Shown piece by piece: positions 1 through 10,307 of a stretch of 64,000 nt of DNA. The position numbers and the translations under genes are program-made. Under the pieces are notes generated by a model, which had not been told where the DNA came from, searched no databases, and saw only the letters and a list, made by a program, of their open reading frames with translations. This stretch comes from Hippasteria phrygiana (taxonomy: Eukaryota; Echinodermata; Asteroidea; Valvatida; Goniasteridae), in contig JAZGUH010000026.1 in assembly GCA_037893225.1 (NCBI GenBank), positions 62,001 to 126,000 of the forward strand. The letters run 5' to 3'. The first letter of the stretch is position 1. Every line of letters begins with the position of its first letter.

Positions 1-55
1 CTGAACAATGATAGGCTACTCACGGATCATGGTTTATTTTCTTCTTTCAATTCAG

Positions 56-107
56 TTTGAAGATGATTTCCTAAAAGAGCCAGAACAGATTAAAAAGCTT
101 CGGGATG
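56..107 (+). CDS. GSTA: GST exon, end of N-terminal thioredoxin fold part
   Basis: The acceptor TTCAATTCAG precedes base 56 and the donor GTATGT follows base 107. It encodes FEDDFLKEPEQIKKLRD plus one base of a split Asp codon that is completed at 2204. Confidence 0.88.
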
Positions 108-3100
108 GTATGTCGATTATCTAATTTGATAGCCTGTACAGTTGTGGTCAGTCCATTTTAACCCCTTGACCCCGGATTTCATATGGGGGGTGCCATGCCG
201 CCGGCTTGTGCAGCCAAGCATAACATACACAATACCCCAATAATAGATTGAAAATGCAGAAATGGGCGTGTATAGATGTCAACCGGCCAGGTGGCAATTT
301 TCAATCTGCACGTATTTGTGTCAACCATACGCAAGGGATTAACGTGCATTGTTTTTCTTTCCCCCTCCCCCCCCCCTCGACCTGGGATGCCCCGCCTCCG
401 ATGTGGGAATTGATATTTTTCAATTGTCCATTTGCAAAGCTTAAAAATATGATGTAGCTTTTGTGATTATCAAAAACCACAAAGTCACAGAAAATGTCCA
501 GTTGCAACACTGAAACCAGGTCAGAAGTAAGGATTTTTAATTAAAAGTCATTAAAACTATCAGTGTGTTCTCTAGTTCTTAACCATTTCGATGATGAGAA
601 ATCAAGGCAGTACGTGTTGGAGCAACTTTACAGTCCTATACACTTGTCACCATTTGTTCCTAGCAAGAATGATCCTTGCCTATGTATGTTTCTCACACAC
701 TGCTCCCTTCCTCAGTCAGTGTTTTTAGTTATACCCAGCACGATATGGGGCAGAGGGGTACCGCCCTTTTTGTCCCTATACCCTCTCCAGACTATTGTTA
801 CCTAACACATCCCCCCTAGACTTCTGAAAAGAATTCCTGAGATTCCGGGAACACAATGACCAACACAAAAGAGGGGGGGTTCGCTCTGCCCCATATCGTG
901 CATCGTATGTTTTTAGTAGACACGTAAGTACAGTACTTGCATGGACTCTATACCAACAGGTCTGGGACCTGGGTGCATGCTTGTGTAGTTTTGATGAATT
1001 TAGAGTCAAGGGTATTTTTCTCATTCCAGAATAACTTTTTCAACCTAAAGCAGTACGCGCTTTACGGCAGTTGCCGTAATCAACGCGGTTTTGTGTGTTT
1101 ATTGTGCATCGTGGTGATCGCCATCTCTATTTTCGCATTGCGTTTTGTCATCTTCGTCGTCGCTTTACCCCAAATTGTCCCTCAAAAACTAAAACCCTGC
1201 CTCTTTATCTATGATATACCTGTTGTTGGTTTGTAATGTCGCTAGTTTGGCAATTCCAATAACCTAAAAGGTGGAGAAGTGACCATGTTTAGTGGACAGG
1301 CATGACTGGAGATTTTCAGAATTTTGTCTGAATTCAGAGAAAGATATTATTACAACTTCCGGGATTGGCAGTTTTGGGTTGGGTTTCTTTAACGGGTACC
1401 CGGGTACCCGTATTTTTTTCAATCGGGTACCCGGTTCTTTTAATACCCGTAAATGCACACCCCTAGCAGCAATTGACAGATGCTTAATAAAGTTAAGATG
1501 GTTTTATTTTTACATTCATTATTATCCTTTTTTTGTAATTTCTCCCCATTAAAGGTAGGTGTGTTGTCTTTTTCATTTTACCCTCAAAAATAAATGTTAA
1601 TGATGAATTGCTAATATTCGTACATTTATTTACTTTTAAATAGATTTTCAAAGTGAACAAATAAACTGGCAGGAGCGGGATTCGAACCTTTATAAAAAAG
1701 TTAATTATGTTAAGATTTTCAAAATTCTGTTGGGCAGTACAGTACATTTGTGTAGGTCAGTGTGCATGTGTGCACTTTAAATTGATGTCCTTTTAAAAAC
1801 AAATTATACACAACATAATCCCACCAACAATGGACAAAAAGCTCAGTGGCCAATTTCATAGATCTGCTTAAGCACAAAAAAACTTGCTTAGTAAAATCAG
1901 GTTACCAGCCAAAAGTCCATGTGATTGTCATGCTAAGCAAACAACTTCTAAATACCAGTCACAAGCAATATACATCACATGGAGTTAACCTGCTTTTATT
2001 AAGCACGTTTGTTTGTGCTTAAGCAATCTCTGTGCTCCTGGTGGGCAAAAGCAAAATATCTCATGAAAATAAACAACATTTAATAAACTATATGTCTGCA
2101 CTATTAAACAATTCCAGCATATGATACAAACTCTAGCCTAGGTCTGAACTGCAGCCCTCTTTTGTCTGAATCAATGAAAGTTGCCTTTTTTCCCCCTCAC
2201 CAGATGGTGACCTTCTGTTCATGCATGTGCCACTCTTGGAGATTGATGGATTGAAGGTGGTCCAGTCTCGTGCCATTGCACGGTACATCGCACACAAGCA
2301 CGACCTCATGGGGAAATCCCCTGCTGAACAGGCTATGTAAGAAATACTGAGATTAAAAACGTAGTGTTGTAGCTAGTAAGGGGTAGTCCAGGAATCGGGT
2401 ATCCGATTGAAAACACAAGCATGGCCCATGGGTATACCCGTTGAAGAAAGCCAATCCCAAAAATTAAATCGTGGAAATTACTGTTCACATTGTTCACAAA
2501 GGTCTGCATGTACCACATCGGTGCATTAACAGTACTCTACGGGGTGGCATGGGTGGCTTGTGCGTAAAGCGCTCGCCTCTCACCAATGTGGCCCGGGTTC
2601 GATTCCCGGCTCGGACCATATGTGAGTAGAGTTAATTGTGCGTTGGTTCTCTCCTGTGCCACGAGGGTTTTTCTCCGGGTCCTCCGGCTTTCCTCCCTCC
2701 GGAAAAATGTAACACTTTCGATCTCTGGCTGTGCTCCGTGGTCATATATGGGTCGATGTAGGCCGGCTGCCAGAGGCGCCTTTACGTGCCAGCGACTCGA
2801 CCACGTTGTAGCCGCGTCCTTCGCAATTCAGCATCCCAGCTGCGAGTAAGGATGATTAGCCTCCCAAATTATTAAAGTTGCATTTTGGCAAGCATCATAG
2901 ACGTTAATCTGTTTTGCATGTACCCCCTGGTTTTCATTTTAAGAATTCCCACAAATTACATTCAAAATACTTTCTTTTTCATTGTCGGTTACAGGTATTC
3001 GATTTGGTTACCAGTACACCGGCTCCTGACATTAGCAGTCGGGTACCTGGTTCGGATGCACAGCCCTATAGCTTGGCTTGGATGGCCTGATTTCACGATA

Positions 3101-6100
3101 TCCCACTGTCCAAACCTTGATACATGGATTGGGGGGGGGGGGGGGGGGGGGCAGGATTTTGAAAAAAATGCTCCCACCCATAAAAAATACCCTAGATCTG
3201 GACGTCATTGGCAGTAAAAGGGTTGCTTACTTAAAGGTAGTGTACATGATTGGTCATTGTTGCAATTTTCAGAAATGGGCAGATTTGGGGTTGGTATTTT
3301 ATAAAATAGGAAATATCGTTTCACTGACCTGTTCAAAGTTTTCGTTCTTGGATGACGAAAAAAATAAAAACGAGAGAAAAACAGCGTTCATTTTCAACTG
3401 TCGGGCGGCGGTTAACTGGATTTGTTATAGTGCCCTCTTGTAAAATAAGCCCAGTTTTTGTAAACGGGGTCGTTTTCAATTTGTCACATAACTAGGCCGA
3501 GCCGACCACCCGTCGCTTTAGTACACTACATGTACACACAGTCGTACTTTCCCAATACGTGCGAGGACAATGCTTTGTGTTTCCTATTGTTCCTTATAAC
3601 CAACTTCCATAGACTAAGCACGTACTTCTACGTCCGAGGACCGATTTCAACAAAAGACTTTGACGTTCGAGGACTGAATTAGGTTTCTTTGTGTTTCCTT
3701 TGTCCTCTTGTCCTCGGAGATAATGTATAGTACGTGCACACACATATTATAATTTTTAATTGCAACCTTGCGCCCGTTTTCGGATTGTTAACCTATTTCA
3801 GACACAATGTGGACGAACTACATTCGGTCAATAGAGGGCAGTATTTAAAAAAACGATTGTTCAGCCGAACATAAATTTCAACTTTTCTTGAAAACGACAT
3901 CCAGGTGCCATTATTTAACAGGATGATTGAGATTGCTATTAACAATACAATCTTCTGTAAGGTTTTTCTTAATAATTCAGTAAAAACAAAAATTGGAGGA
4001 TTACCAATCGTGTACACTACCTTTTAAAGCTTCAGCACGAATGCAACCAAATCTTTAGACTTTTTATGTATTCATTGCTTTATGACTACAGCACTTTTCC
4101 CTTTTTGATTTCTGTGATTTCCTTCAACTTCTTGGAATTATTTAGAAAATGTTTCTTTTGTGATAGCTATAAGGGTCAGCTGCATCAAAAGCTACACATT
4201 TATTGACTTACTGTCTTTAGGGTTGATATGATGTTTGAAGGATCTAGGGACTTCTATAATCTGGGATTTGGGGATGTTGTCTTCAAGCCCACGGAAGAGG
4301 AGAAACACAAGGCCCTACAATTCATCAAGAGCAAGGCCAAAGAACGATACCTGCCGATCTTTGAAAAGGTCAAATTTCCATTCATTCCATAGTAGAAATT
4401 TGAGTATAGATAATGCTTGTCTTCATTTGTGTTAATTTCAATGCATCAAGTCTTTTTATTACTTCATGTAGTTATATACGATGCACCACACCAATGTAAA
4501 GATAGACATTTTCTAAATTTTCAAAGTGAACAAAGAAAACTGGCAGGAGCGGGATTTGAACTTGCGACCTCCGGAATACCGTAGTGGCGCTATACCAACT
4601 GAGCTATCTTGCCCTTATGTTGGCGGTCTCCCAAATTGTCAGTATCTTTGTTCGGGTGGGCACTATATAGTCAGAAGTCATAAACCCAGAATGCCGTATA
4701 GTCAGGGATCACGCCCATTTTTACGATACAACCTGGGAAGCGACATTGTGGGGATCACTCAATGAGGATACACTTTTTATTTCATAATTGGTCAAACAAA
4801 CCACAAGGGAAACTGGCTAGGTAAATTTGAATTAAGTCAGTTTCCCTTGTGGTTTAATTGTTTGACAAATATATAAATTTTGTGTCGGGGCGAAGAAATT
4901 TGTTTCCCTTCCCTGATCCTAGTGTATTATTAAGCACTGTTTGCCCAGTGCTTTCTGAGAGCCTGTGGGAAAAAAATCACAGGCTTACTCCAGGAATCGA
5001 ACTCGCGACCTACTGCTTACTAGTGCAGATGTCAGTATTGAATCACAATTTTGTTTTATTAAAACTATGTACACGTAGGTGTTGGTTATCATTGAGAAAT
5101 GTTTAACAGCAGAGAAACTAGTGCAAACACAGCTGTATTTCTTGCAGAGTTGTAGTCAAGTCCCTGCAAGTCCTTTCAACAAGTCCTTTTGCAAGTCCAG
5201 TCAGAAGTCCTTACATAAAGCCAGTCACAAGTAACTGGATGAACAATGACAAAGGAATGCTTTGTCAAAGCTCATTTTAATAGCTTTTGATAGGGATTAG
5301 GACTGGATGGAGGGCTTGTGATGGACTTGCAGGGACTTGTGATGGACTCGACTACATCTCTAAATTTCTTGCAATTTGCTCAAAATACAAGCTTAATGGG
5401 AGGCTGACGTGATTATTTTTGGCGAGCTGTGATGAAGCAGATGCGAGCCTATGTAATACCAATTGCTGTCCCGCATCTGTATGTCCGTCCGGCCGTCCGC
5501 ATTAAAATGTTAAGTTTTTGCTTCTAGCTAGTTTAGTCCAAACATGCAGTTTATTAGGTCTAAATGTTATAGTTTTCATTTAAAATAATGTTAAAGTTTT
5601 TAATTGCTACATCCCACTATATGTAATGTACTGTACATACACTGGGATGGGGTGGGGGTGATGTGGGATGGGGTGATGTGGGATGGGGTGATGTGGGGTG
5701 ATGTGGGGTGATGTGTTGTGGGGTGGAGTGATGTTGGGTGGGTGGGTGGGATGATGTATGGTACAGGTAATTGGGTGACCTATTGGTATTGACATATAAA
5801 AAGCTGACACACTCCACCATGATGCCCTTTTACCTTACCCAATCTGACGCCAAATATTTCAAATTTGTCATTTTGTTATATTAAAATGGATAGAATGAGA
5901 TTCAGGTGGAGATGGGATGGAATTAATTAATATTGGTTGTAGTGAGGGTGGAGGGGTGGTGTGGGGCCTCCCCTCCCACCTTTGGCAGCGAGCCATGGCG
6001 GCTTTGCCGTTCTAGTTTTTCACTAGCATTGTGCAAGCAGTTCATTGGCAGTTTCGAGCCCTGTTATGTTATGCTTTCCAACCCCCGTGGCTTCAGGTTT

Positions 6101-7929
6101 ACAGGAAGAGTACTTCTGGGTTCCTCGTGGGCGACTCTCTGTCCCTGGCTGACATCGGATGGCTTGAGGTTCTCCTCTGGCTCCATGAAATCGAGCCACA
6201 GTTTGTCATCACTTTTCCCAGTGTCGCAGTAAGTGGACAAGCTCACAATGATCTAAATTCTTTTCCTACATTGCCACATGTAGCTAGGAGATGTGCTTTG
6301 CTACCCAAAGTTTTGCGTCATTTCATACTGATGTGGAGTACTAGTCAATTTTTGTGTCGCCTATAGCTAAACGAATGTTTTCGGGTCACTCACCAGTCAT
6401 GAATTCTGTCCGTGTGGCCCGTGTGACTGTGTGCCCGTATGTTGTAAAATGGACTGATGAACATGTAAAATTGCATGGCCCCATTTCAAAAGTTGAAGTC
6501 CAATTGGAACCAAATTTGGGTTATACATGTAACAAAGGTCACATACCAGGTCAAAGGTCATCTGAGGTCAAGTTGTAAAATGGACTGAACATGTAAAATT
6601 GCTCTCATTTGAAAAGTTGCAAATGCGCTGCAGAGACCAAAAAAAAAGCGACACGTGTGATCCACGGATCACCTTGTTTGTCAAGTTCTGCATAATTCGT
6701 GTGTTGTTGTTGAGTACTTTTTGTCATCAGTGAATGGTTTTAACCTCTTGACGGCCATATTGAAGAAACTGCTTCACTGAGTACATCGACCCATAAAGCT
6801 TTGCAACAGGACAACAAAATCAACTTTTGTTGTTGGTTGCATGGATTTGTGAACTGTTATACATTGTAGCAGGTATACTATCCTTTGTGAAAAAGTGATT
6901 TCTGGCAGCTAGTAATCAAAGAAATTCAAAACATTGGCAGCAACATATGTCAAAGTAATAATAATACATGTAATGTAGATTTTTAAAGCACACATTTCCA
7001 CCATGATCAAAGTGCCAGCAAGGCATTACATTATTACCCCTGCTTATCAGGCCTGTTAATTATTCCTGAAACCTTCTCACCTCCCTAGGGAGTATACCTC
7101 GGCTGCGAGTTAACCCCTTGACCTCGGGTTTTAGATAGAGGTGCTGCATGGTGCACCAGGTCGGGTTGTGCAGCCAAACATAACGTTACACAATATCCCA
7201 ATAATTTAAGTAATAATAATTTGGGAGGCTAATCATCCTCACTCGCAGCTGGGAAGCTGAATTGCGAAGGACGCGGCTACAACGTGGTCGAGTCGCTGGC
7301 ACGTAAAGGCGCCTCTGGCAGCCGGCCACATCGACTCACATATGACCACGGACCACAGCCAGAGATCGAAAGTGTTTGATTTTTCCTGGAGGGAGGAAAG
7401 CCGGAGGACCCGGAGAAAAACCCTCGTGACACAGGAGAGAACCAACGCACAACTCTACTCACATATGGTCCAAGCCCGGAATCGAACCCGGGCCACATTG
7501 GTGAGAGGCGAGCACTTTACGCAAGCCACCCATGCCACCCCAAGTGCAGAGATTGGCACATATGTGTCAACCGGCCAGGTGGCAATTTTCAAACAGCACA
7601 TATATGTGTGAACCGGTGGCAAGGGGTTAAGTGCAGATGGGCTAATCAAACACATAACCATCACTGCTTAACTGCACCTATATACTCCGGGGTGAAAAGA
7701 AGCAGCTTGTGACAAAGTGTCTTGTTCAAGGACACAAAGCACAAACAGCGCTTACTACTTTGTTTGGAAACTTTTTTAATGAGTCTTTTCTTTGTATTTA
7801 CCTCATCAGGCCTTCACCAACAAGATCTCATCCCTGCCGCAGATGAGTGCCTTCCTCAAGGGCCAACAGAGGCAGCCGCCACCCGACGCAGAGTATGTGG
7901 CAACCGCTTTCAAAGTGTTAGGATTGTAA
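56..7929 (+). CDS. GSTA: Alpha-class glutathione S-transferase, 3' five coding exons
   Basis: The cytosolic enzyme conjugates reduced glutathione to electrophiles during detoxification. The five exons 56-107, 2204-2336, 4221-4368, 6097-6228 and 7810-7929 join in one open frame of 194 residues plus a stop, and every boundary has AG acceptors and GT donors. The reading begins FEDDFLKEPEQIKKLRD, which matches the start of the second coding exon of vertebrate GSTA genes. It then holds the VPLLEIDG loop with the cis-proline and the QSRAI glutathione-binding segment, followed by the all-helical C-terminal domain with FLVGDSLSLADI. Alpha-class proteins are about 222 residues long, so roughly 28 N-terminal residues, including the catalytic Tyr, lie upstream of base 1. 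Exon phases and the order of domains fit the alpha class better than sigma. No break is seen, so the gene is probably functional. Confidence 0.93.
158..342. mobile_element. MITE with TTAACCCCTTG termini, copy 1
   Basis: It starts TTAACCCCTTG and ends CAAGGGATTAA, giving a 185-bp element inside a GST intron. Internal words (TTGTGCAGCCAAGCATAAC, CCAGGTGGCAATTTT) recur at 7110-7630 and, inverted, at 13326-13547. Confidence 0.75.
738..901. mobile_element. Short TIR element in GST intron
   Basis: The ends GCACGATATGGGGCAGAG and CTCTGCCCCATATCGTGC are perfect inverted repeats about 160 bp apart. The structure is MITE-like and no coding capacity is seen. Confidence 0.75.
998..1262 (+). repeat. Fragment of a dispersed repeat shared with 23262-23612
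   Basis: The stretch from TCAAGGGTATTTTTCTCATT to the Ala/Val-like GC-rich core (GGTGATCGCCATCT) matches the reverse complement of the interior of the TIR element at 22742-23653. About 85 internal bases are missing here. It is a decayed copy, not a gene. Confidence 0.7.
1647..1698 (-). repeat. Truncated tRNA-derived SINE tail
   Basis: TTCAAAGTGAACAAATAAAC is followed by TGGCAGGAGCGGGATTCGAA, the B-box side of the same SINE family found at 4520-4620. Confidence 0.6.
1845..2050. mobile_element. GCTTAGCACAAA-type MITE, diverged copy
   Basis: It carries GGCCAATTTCATAGATCTGC and CTTAGTAAAATCAGGTTACC and ends in a rough inverted copy (TTGTGCTTAAGCAATCTC). It is homologous to the better preserved element at 60983-61224. 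Confidence 0.65.
2204..2336 (+). CDS. GSTA: GST exon with glutathione-binding site
   Basis: The acceptor CCCCTCACCAG is followed by DGDLLFMHVPLLEIDG and then VVQSRAIARYIAHKHDLMG. The Val-Pro of the glutathione loop and the Gln-Ser-Arg-Ala G-site segment are present. The donor is GTAAGA at 2337. Two bases of a Met codon are split to the next exon. Confidence 0.92.
2541..2874 (+). mobile_element. Full-length tRNA-derived SINE, copy 1
   Basis: The tRNA-like head (A-box region near 2560, B box GGTTCGATTCCCGG near 2597) is followed by the conserved body TTCTCTCCTGTGCCACGAGG and CTCCGGGTCCTCCGGC, ending near TAGCCTCCCAAATTATT. The same unit lies reversed at 7211-7542. It was probably transcribed by Pol III. 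Confidence 0.85.
3128..3151 (+). repeat. Poly-G tract
   Basis: A run of about 20 G between ordinary sequence, prone to G-quadruplex formation and replication slippage. Confidence 0.8.
3231..4027. mobile_element. Non-autonomous TTAA-flanked TIR element
   Basis: Both ends sit next to TTAA (3231-3234 and 4024-4027). The termini are AGGTAGTGTACATGATTGG and the inverse CCAATCGTGTACACTACC. TTAA duplication is the hallmark of piggyBac-type insertion. No transposase frame is visible in the roughly 790 bp interior. Confidence 0.7.
4221..4368 (+). CDS. GSTA: GST exon, helices 4-5 of C-terminal domain
   Basis: The acceptor TGTCTTTAG precedes 4221. The product runs from VDMMFEGSRDFYNLGF to KAKERYLPIFEK. 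The donor GTCAAA at 4369 is weak, but the downstream exon resumes in phase 0 with Val, as expected for this family. Confidence 0.88.
4520..4620 (-). mobile_element. tRNA-derived SINE (second family), in GST intron
   Basis: On the minus strand it reads GGGCAAGATAGCTCAGTTGG (A box) and then GGTCGCAAGTTCAAATCCC (B box). It lacks a matching acceptor stem, so it is SINE-derived and not a tRNA gene. Confidence 0.75.
4792..4864. repeat. Inverted repeat hairpin
   Basis: CAAACAAACCACAAGGGAAA and TTTCCCTTGTGGTTTAATTG pair across a loop of about 20 bp. The left arm sequence recurs at 26358-26385 beside another copy of the same SINE. Confidence 0.7.
4912..5030 (-). mobile_element. tRNA-derived SINE (third family)
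   Basis: Its minus strand (CTGCACTAGTAAGCAGTAGG, GAGTTCGATTCCTGG, AAGCCTGTGA, AAAGCACTG) matches the plus-strand copy at 21250-21420. Confidence 0.65.
5147..5360. mobile_element. TIR element with CAAGTCC repeats
   Basis: It begins AGTTGTAGTCAAGTCCCTGC and ends in the inverse GACTTGTGATGGACTCGACT. The middle (GATGAACAATGACAAAGGAA) recurs at 17396-17416. Confidence 0.7.
5640..5762 (+). repeat. Purine-rich GGGATGGGGTGATGTG-like tandem repeat
   Basis: An imperfect 8-16 bp repeat of GGGGTGATGTG in a GST intron. The strongly strand-asymmetric purine content creates ORFs on the minus strand that are not genes. Confidence 0.8.
6097..6228 (+). CDS. GSTA: GST exon, conserved SLADI core
   Basis: The acceptor GGCTTCAG precedes 6097 and a strong donor GTAAGT follows 6228. 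It is a 44-codon phase-0 exon that contains FLVGDSLSLADI (N-capping box and hydrophobic staple of the GST C-terminal domain) and WLHEIEPQFV. Confidence 0.92.
6536..6570 (+). promoter_or_regulatory. Cluster of four AGGTCA nuclear-receptor half-sites
   Basis: AGGTCA occurs at 6536, 6548, 6555 and 6565 on one strand. The second and third form an exact DR1 (1-bp spacer) and the third and fourth a DR4. DR1 sites bind RXR/HNF4/PPAR-type receptors, which control detoxification genes in animals. Its intronic position in a GST gene is suggestive, but it may be part of a repeat. Confidence 0.3.
7110..7630. mobile_element. MITE with TTAACCCCTTG termini, copy 2, split by a SINE
   Basis: TTAACCCCTTG at the left and CAAGGGGTTAA at the right enclose MITE sequence that is colinear with 158-342. 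It is interrupted by a reversed full-length SINE at 7211-7542. Confidence 0.8.
7211..7542 (-). mobile_element. Full-length tRNA-derived SINE, copy 2
   Basis: Same head and body as 2541-2874 on the opposite strand, with the tRNA-like head at 7466-7542 and the AAATTATT tail at the left. It is inserted inside the MITE at 7110-7630, so it is the younger of the two. Confidence 0.85.
7810..7929 (+). CDS. GSTA: GST terminal coding exon
   Basis: The acceptor TTACCTCATCAG is followed by AFTNKISSLPQMSAFLKG, a proline-rich turn and the C-terminal helix ATAFKVLGL, then TAA at 7927-7929. This matches the ALK..I..LP..K.FL pattern and C-terminal helix of alpha GSTs. No convincing AATAAA was identified directly downstream. 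Confidence 0.9.
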   Translation, partial: AFTNKISSLPQMSAFLKGQQRQPPPDAEYVATAFKVLGL

Positions 7930-8263
7930 CAATACGTGGTGGAGATTGGGGTCAGTAATTGGTCATGTTGAAAAAAAGCGGTCCTGGGTGACTGTAGCTA
8001 GACTGCAGAACACAGGAAAAAATGGTGAATGGCATTTATGTTCATTTGGTGGCTGTGTGCATGCAGTCCCAGCCAGACGTTACATGTTGTAATGGGGCAT
8101 AACGGGGCAGGGCATTTGCTATTTTTTCATGCGTTCTGTATCCAACCTTGTACTAACAAATAGTACTGGTAATGAGGATTTAATTTCTGTCTAACGTGGC
8201 CCAACCGTAGTTTATTGTTCTTTTCTGTTCACTTGATGTATTCTTCAGTTATATAAATGTTGG

Positions 8264-8533
8264 GTGCAATCGGTCGATGTGCACAATCGGTCGATGTGCA
8301 CAATCGGTCGATGTGCACAATCGGTCGATGTGCACAATCGGTCGATGTGCACAATCGGTCGATGTGCACAATCGGTCGATGTGCACAATCGGTCGATGTG
8401 CACAATCGGTCGATGTGCACAATCGGTCGATGTGCACAATCGGTCGATGTGCACAATCGGTCGATGTGCACAATCGGTCGATGTGCACAATCGGTCGATG
8501 TGCACAATCGGTCGATGTGCACAATCGGTCGAT
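8264..8533 (+). repeat. 17-bp minisatellite, about 16 units
   Basis: The unit CAATCGGTCGATGTGCA is repeated almost perfectly, then decays into CGGTCGATCGTGATGCA variants up to about 8620. Because 17 is not a multiple of 3 and the unit has no stop, long ORFs appear in several frames and mean nothing. Confidence 0.97.
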
Positions 8534-8620
8534 CGTGCTGCGCTATCGGTCGATCGTGATGCACTATCGGTCGATCGTGATGCATTATCGGTCGATCGTG
8601 ATGATGCTATGAGCCGATCG

Positions 8621-9310
8621 CACTGCCACCAGTCGAACACATTTTCTTTCTAATTCACGGCTCTGGAGGTTTTTTTAAAAGGTAAGTAAAGTCCAAGATA
8701 TTCGTCAGAATCGACTGATAGCGCACATCGACCGATCGCTCCCAACATAAATATTTATATACTATACAGAACGTCATCATTGCCTTTACATTGTATACCG
8801 TCAACTTCCAGAACCTAGTCCACAATATTGTAAAGAAATGCCTACATTCAACATACATGGCTTGCTATGGTTCTTTTCGTTCACAATTCAGTGCAGCTGT
8901 CTTTTTAAAAGAAATTTTGTATAGTGCTGAAGCAAGTAGTGACGAATCCCGGATTTTATGAGGGAGAAAATGCACTGTATTGTCAGTTTTTGTATTTTGG
9001 TTTAGGGGTGGGGTTTGTTGAAGATTGGGAGGGGAAGGGGTGTATACATTGCCTATTGTGCCCAATGGTTGATCTACCACCAGTAACGCTTTATAGACCT
9101 CTGTCACATGTCGTCAATGCTTGCATAGTGTAGTGACGCTAAAGTACTCATTCACGTAAACCAGTTAAGCGTGCTGCGTGCATGCATGCACGTGGTTTAG
9201 CCTGCCCAACACGATAAGGCTACACTATACTGTGAGGCAGCCCACGTTTCATGCTATCTGGTCACATGGGTGAAAAAAGGTCTATATGTAGTAGTGCTGC
9301 TATGGGATAC
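8621..9310. other. Non-coding stretch, nothing recognised
   Basis: AT-rich sequence with stray copies of the CGGTCGAT word near 8710-8740. No exon-like or repeat structure beyond that was seen. Confidence 0.5.
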
Positions 9311-9466
9311 AAATAATGTTTATGAGTGCAATTGTAAGAATAATTTCATGAGGTGACAGATAAATGTTTGATTCCGTGAGGCGAAGCCAAGTGGAATGAG
9401 ACATTCCATCTGTCACCGAATGAAATTATTCTTACCATTGCACGAATGCGAAACATTTATTATTTG
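9311..9466. repeat. Palindromic foldback element
   Basis: AAGAATAATTTCATGAGGTG at the left pairs with TTCGGTGACAG/AATTATTCTTACC at the right around a centre near 9388. The arms are about 60 bp. It is similar in design to the palindrome at 62386-62562. Confidence 0.75.
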
Positions 9467-10126
9467 TTTTATACAATGCCTGAATACATTTTTGACGGAT
9501 TACATGCATGGATTTCGTTGTGTACAACGTGCCCTTTTCTCTTCTCTGTCCTGCATAAAACCGTGACAAACTTAAAAAGTTGTCCAAAGCTTCAATTGTT
9601 GTCCCTCTGTGTCTTGCAAATTCATCTTATCGGTTCACTGCATATTTCATGTTTCTTTGTGTCAGCAGTCAGCATCACCTACGAGTTCCGATATTTCATC
9701 ATCTGTTGGAAGAACAAACGGTTATTCGCGAACATCGTCCGCCATTTTGTGTGAACGACAGCCGTGGTGTAGCGCCACCAATAGTGTGACCGTGGAATTA
9801 TGGAAGCTCTATTCCACACATACCGTTGAATAGAACTTCTATTTTTGCAGTGCCATACGTACAGTACGAATAATTCAATGCGCGTGATCGACGATCCACC
9901 AATCATATGGCGGGGATTTATCCAGGTCACGCATAATTGCATACTGTAGCAAATGTATATTTTTTATATTTGTTTTGCTATACCTCATATGGACCAGTGC
10001 CAGAATTTGGCTCTCAATCATTCATATGTATGAGTTATAGTAAATGCAGATGGCCTATGGTCTGTGCAACTGGTTTCAAAGTACATGTAAGACAGACCTA
10101 TAGTGTAACACAGTTTGCGTAAGACG

Positions 10127-10307
10127 TTAACCTCTTGAATACGGATGACGGCCATGGCCACCGGTGACGGTTTGAAAGAAAGGCCACTTGGGCACTATGC
10201 GCATTCTTGTTCATACGGTCAATTGTTTGCCTATTGTTTTCATTACGCTTGGCTGCATAAGCCCATATTGGCAGACCAGCACCCCATAACAGCTGACCAG
10301 GGGTTAA
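10127..10307. mobile_element. MITE related to the TTAACCCCTTG family
   Basis: It starts TTAACCTCTTGAATACGG and ends CCAGGGGTTAA. The interior has the family word GCTTGGCTGCATAAGCC. Confidence 0.65.

Noticed and set aside
4536..4614. Possible tRNA gene on the minus strand
   Set aside because: A and B boxes are present, but the acceptor stem does not pair and several sister copies exist, so it is a SINE head. The same applies to 2541-2618, 7466-7542 and 21290-21345.
8229..8653. Several 90-130 codon ORFs, and a CRISPR-like array of regular repeats
   Set aside because: A contiguous 17-bp tandem repeat without unique spacers in an animal genome, and hence neither genes nor a CRISPR array.
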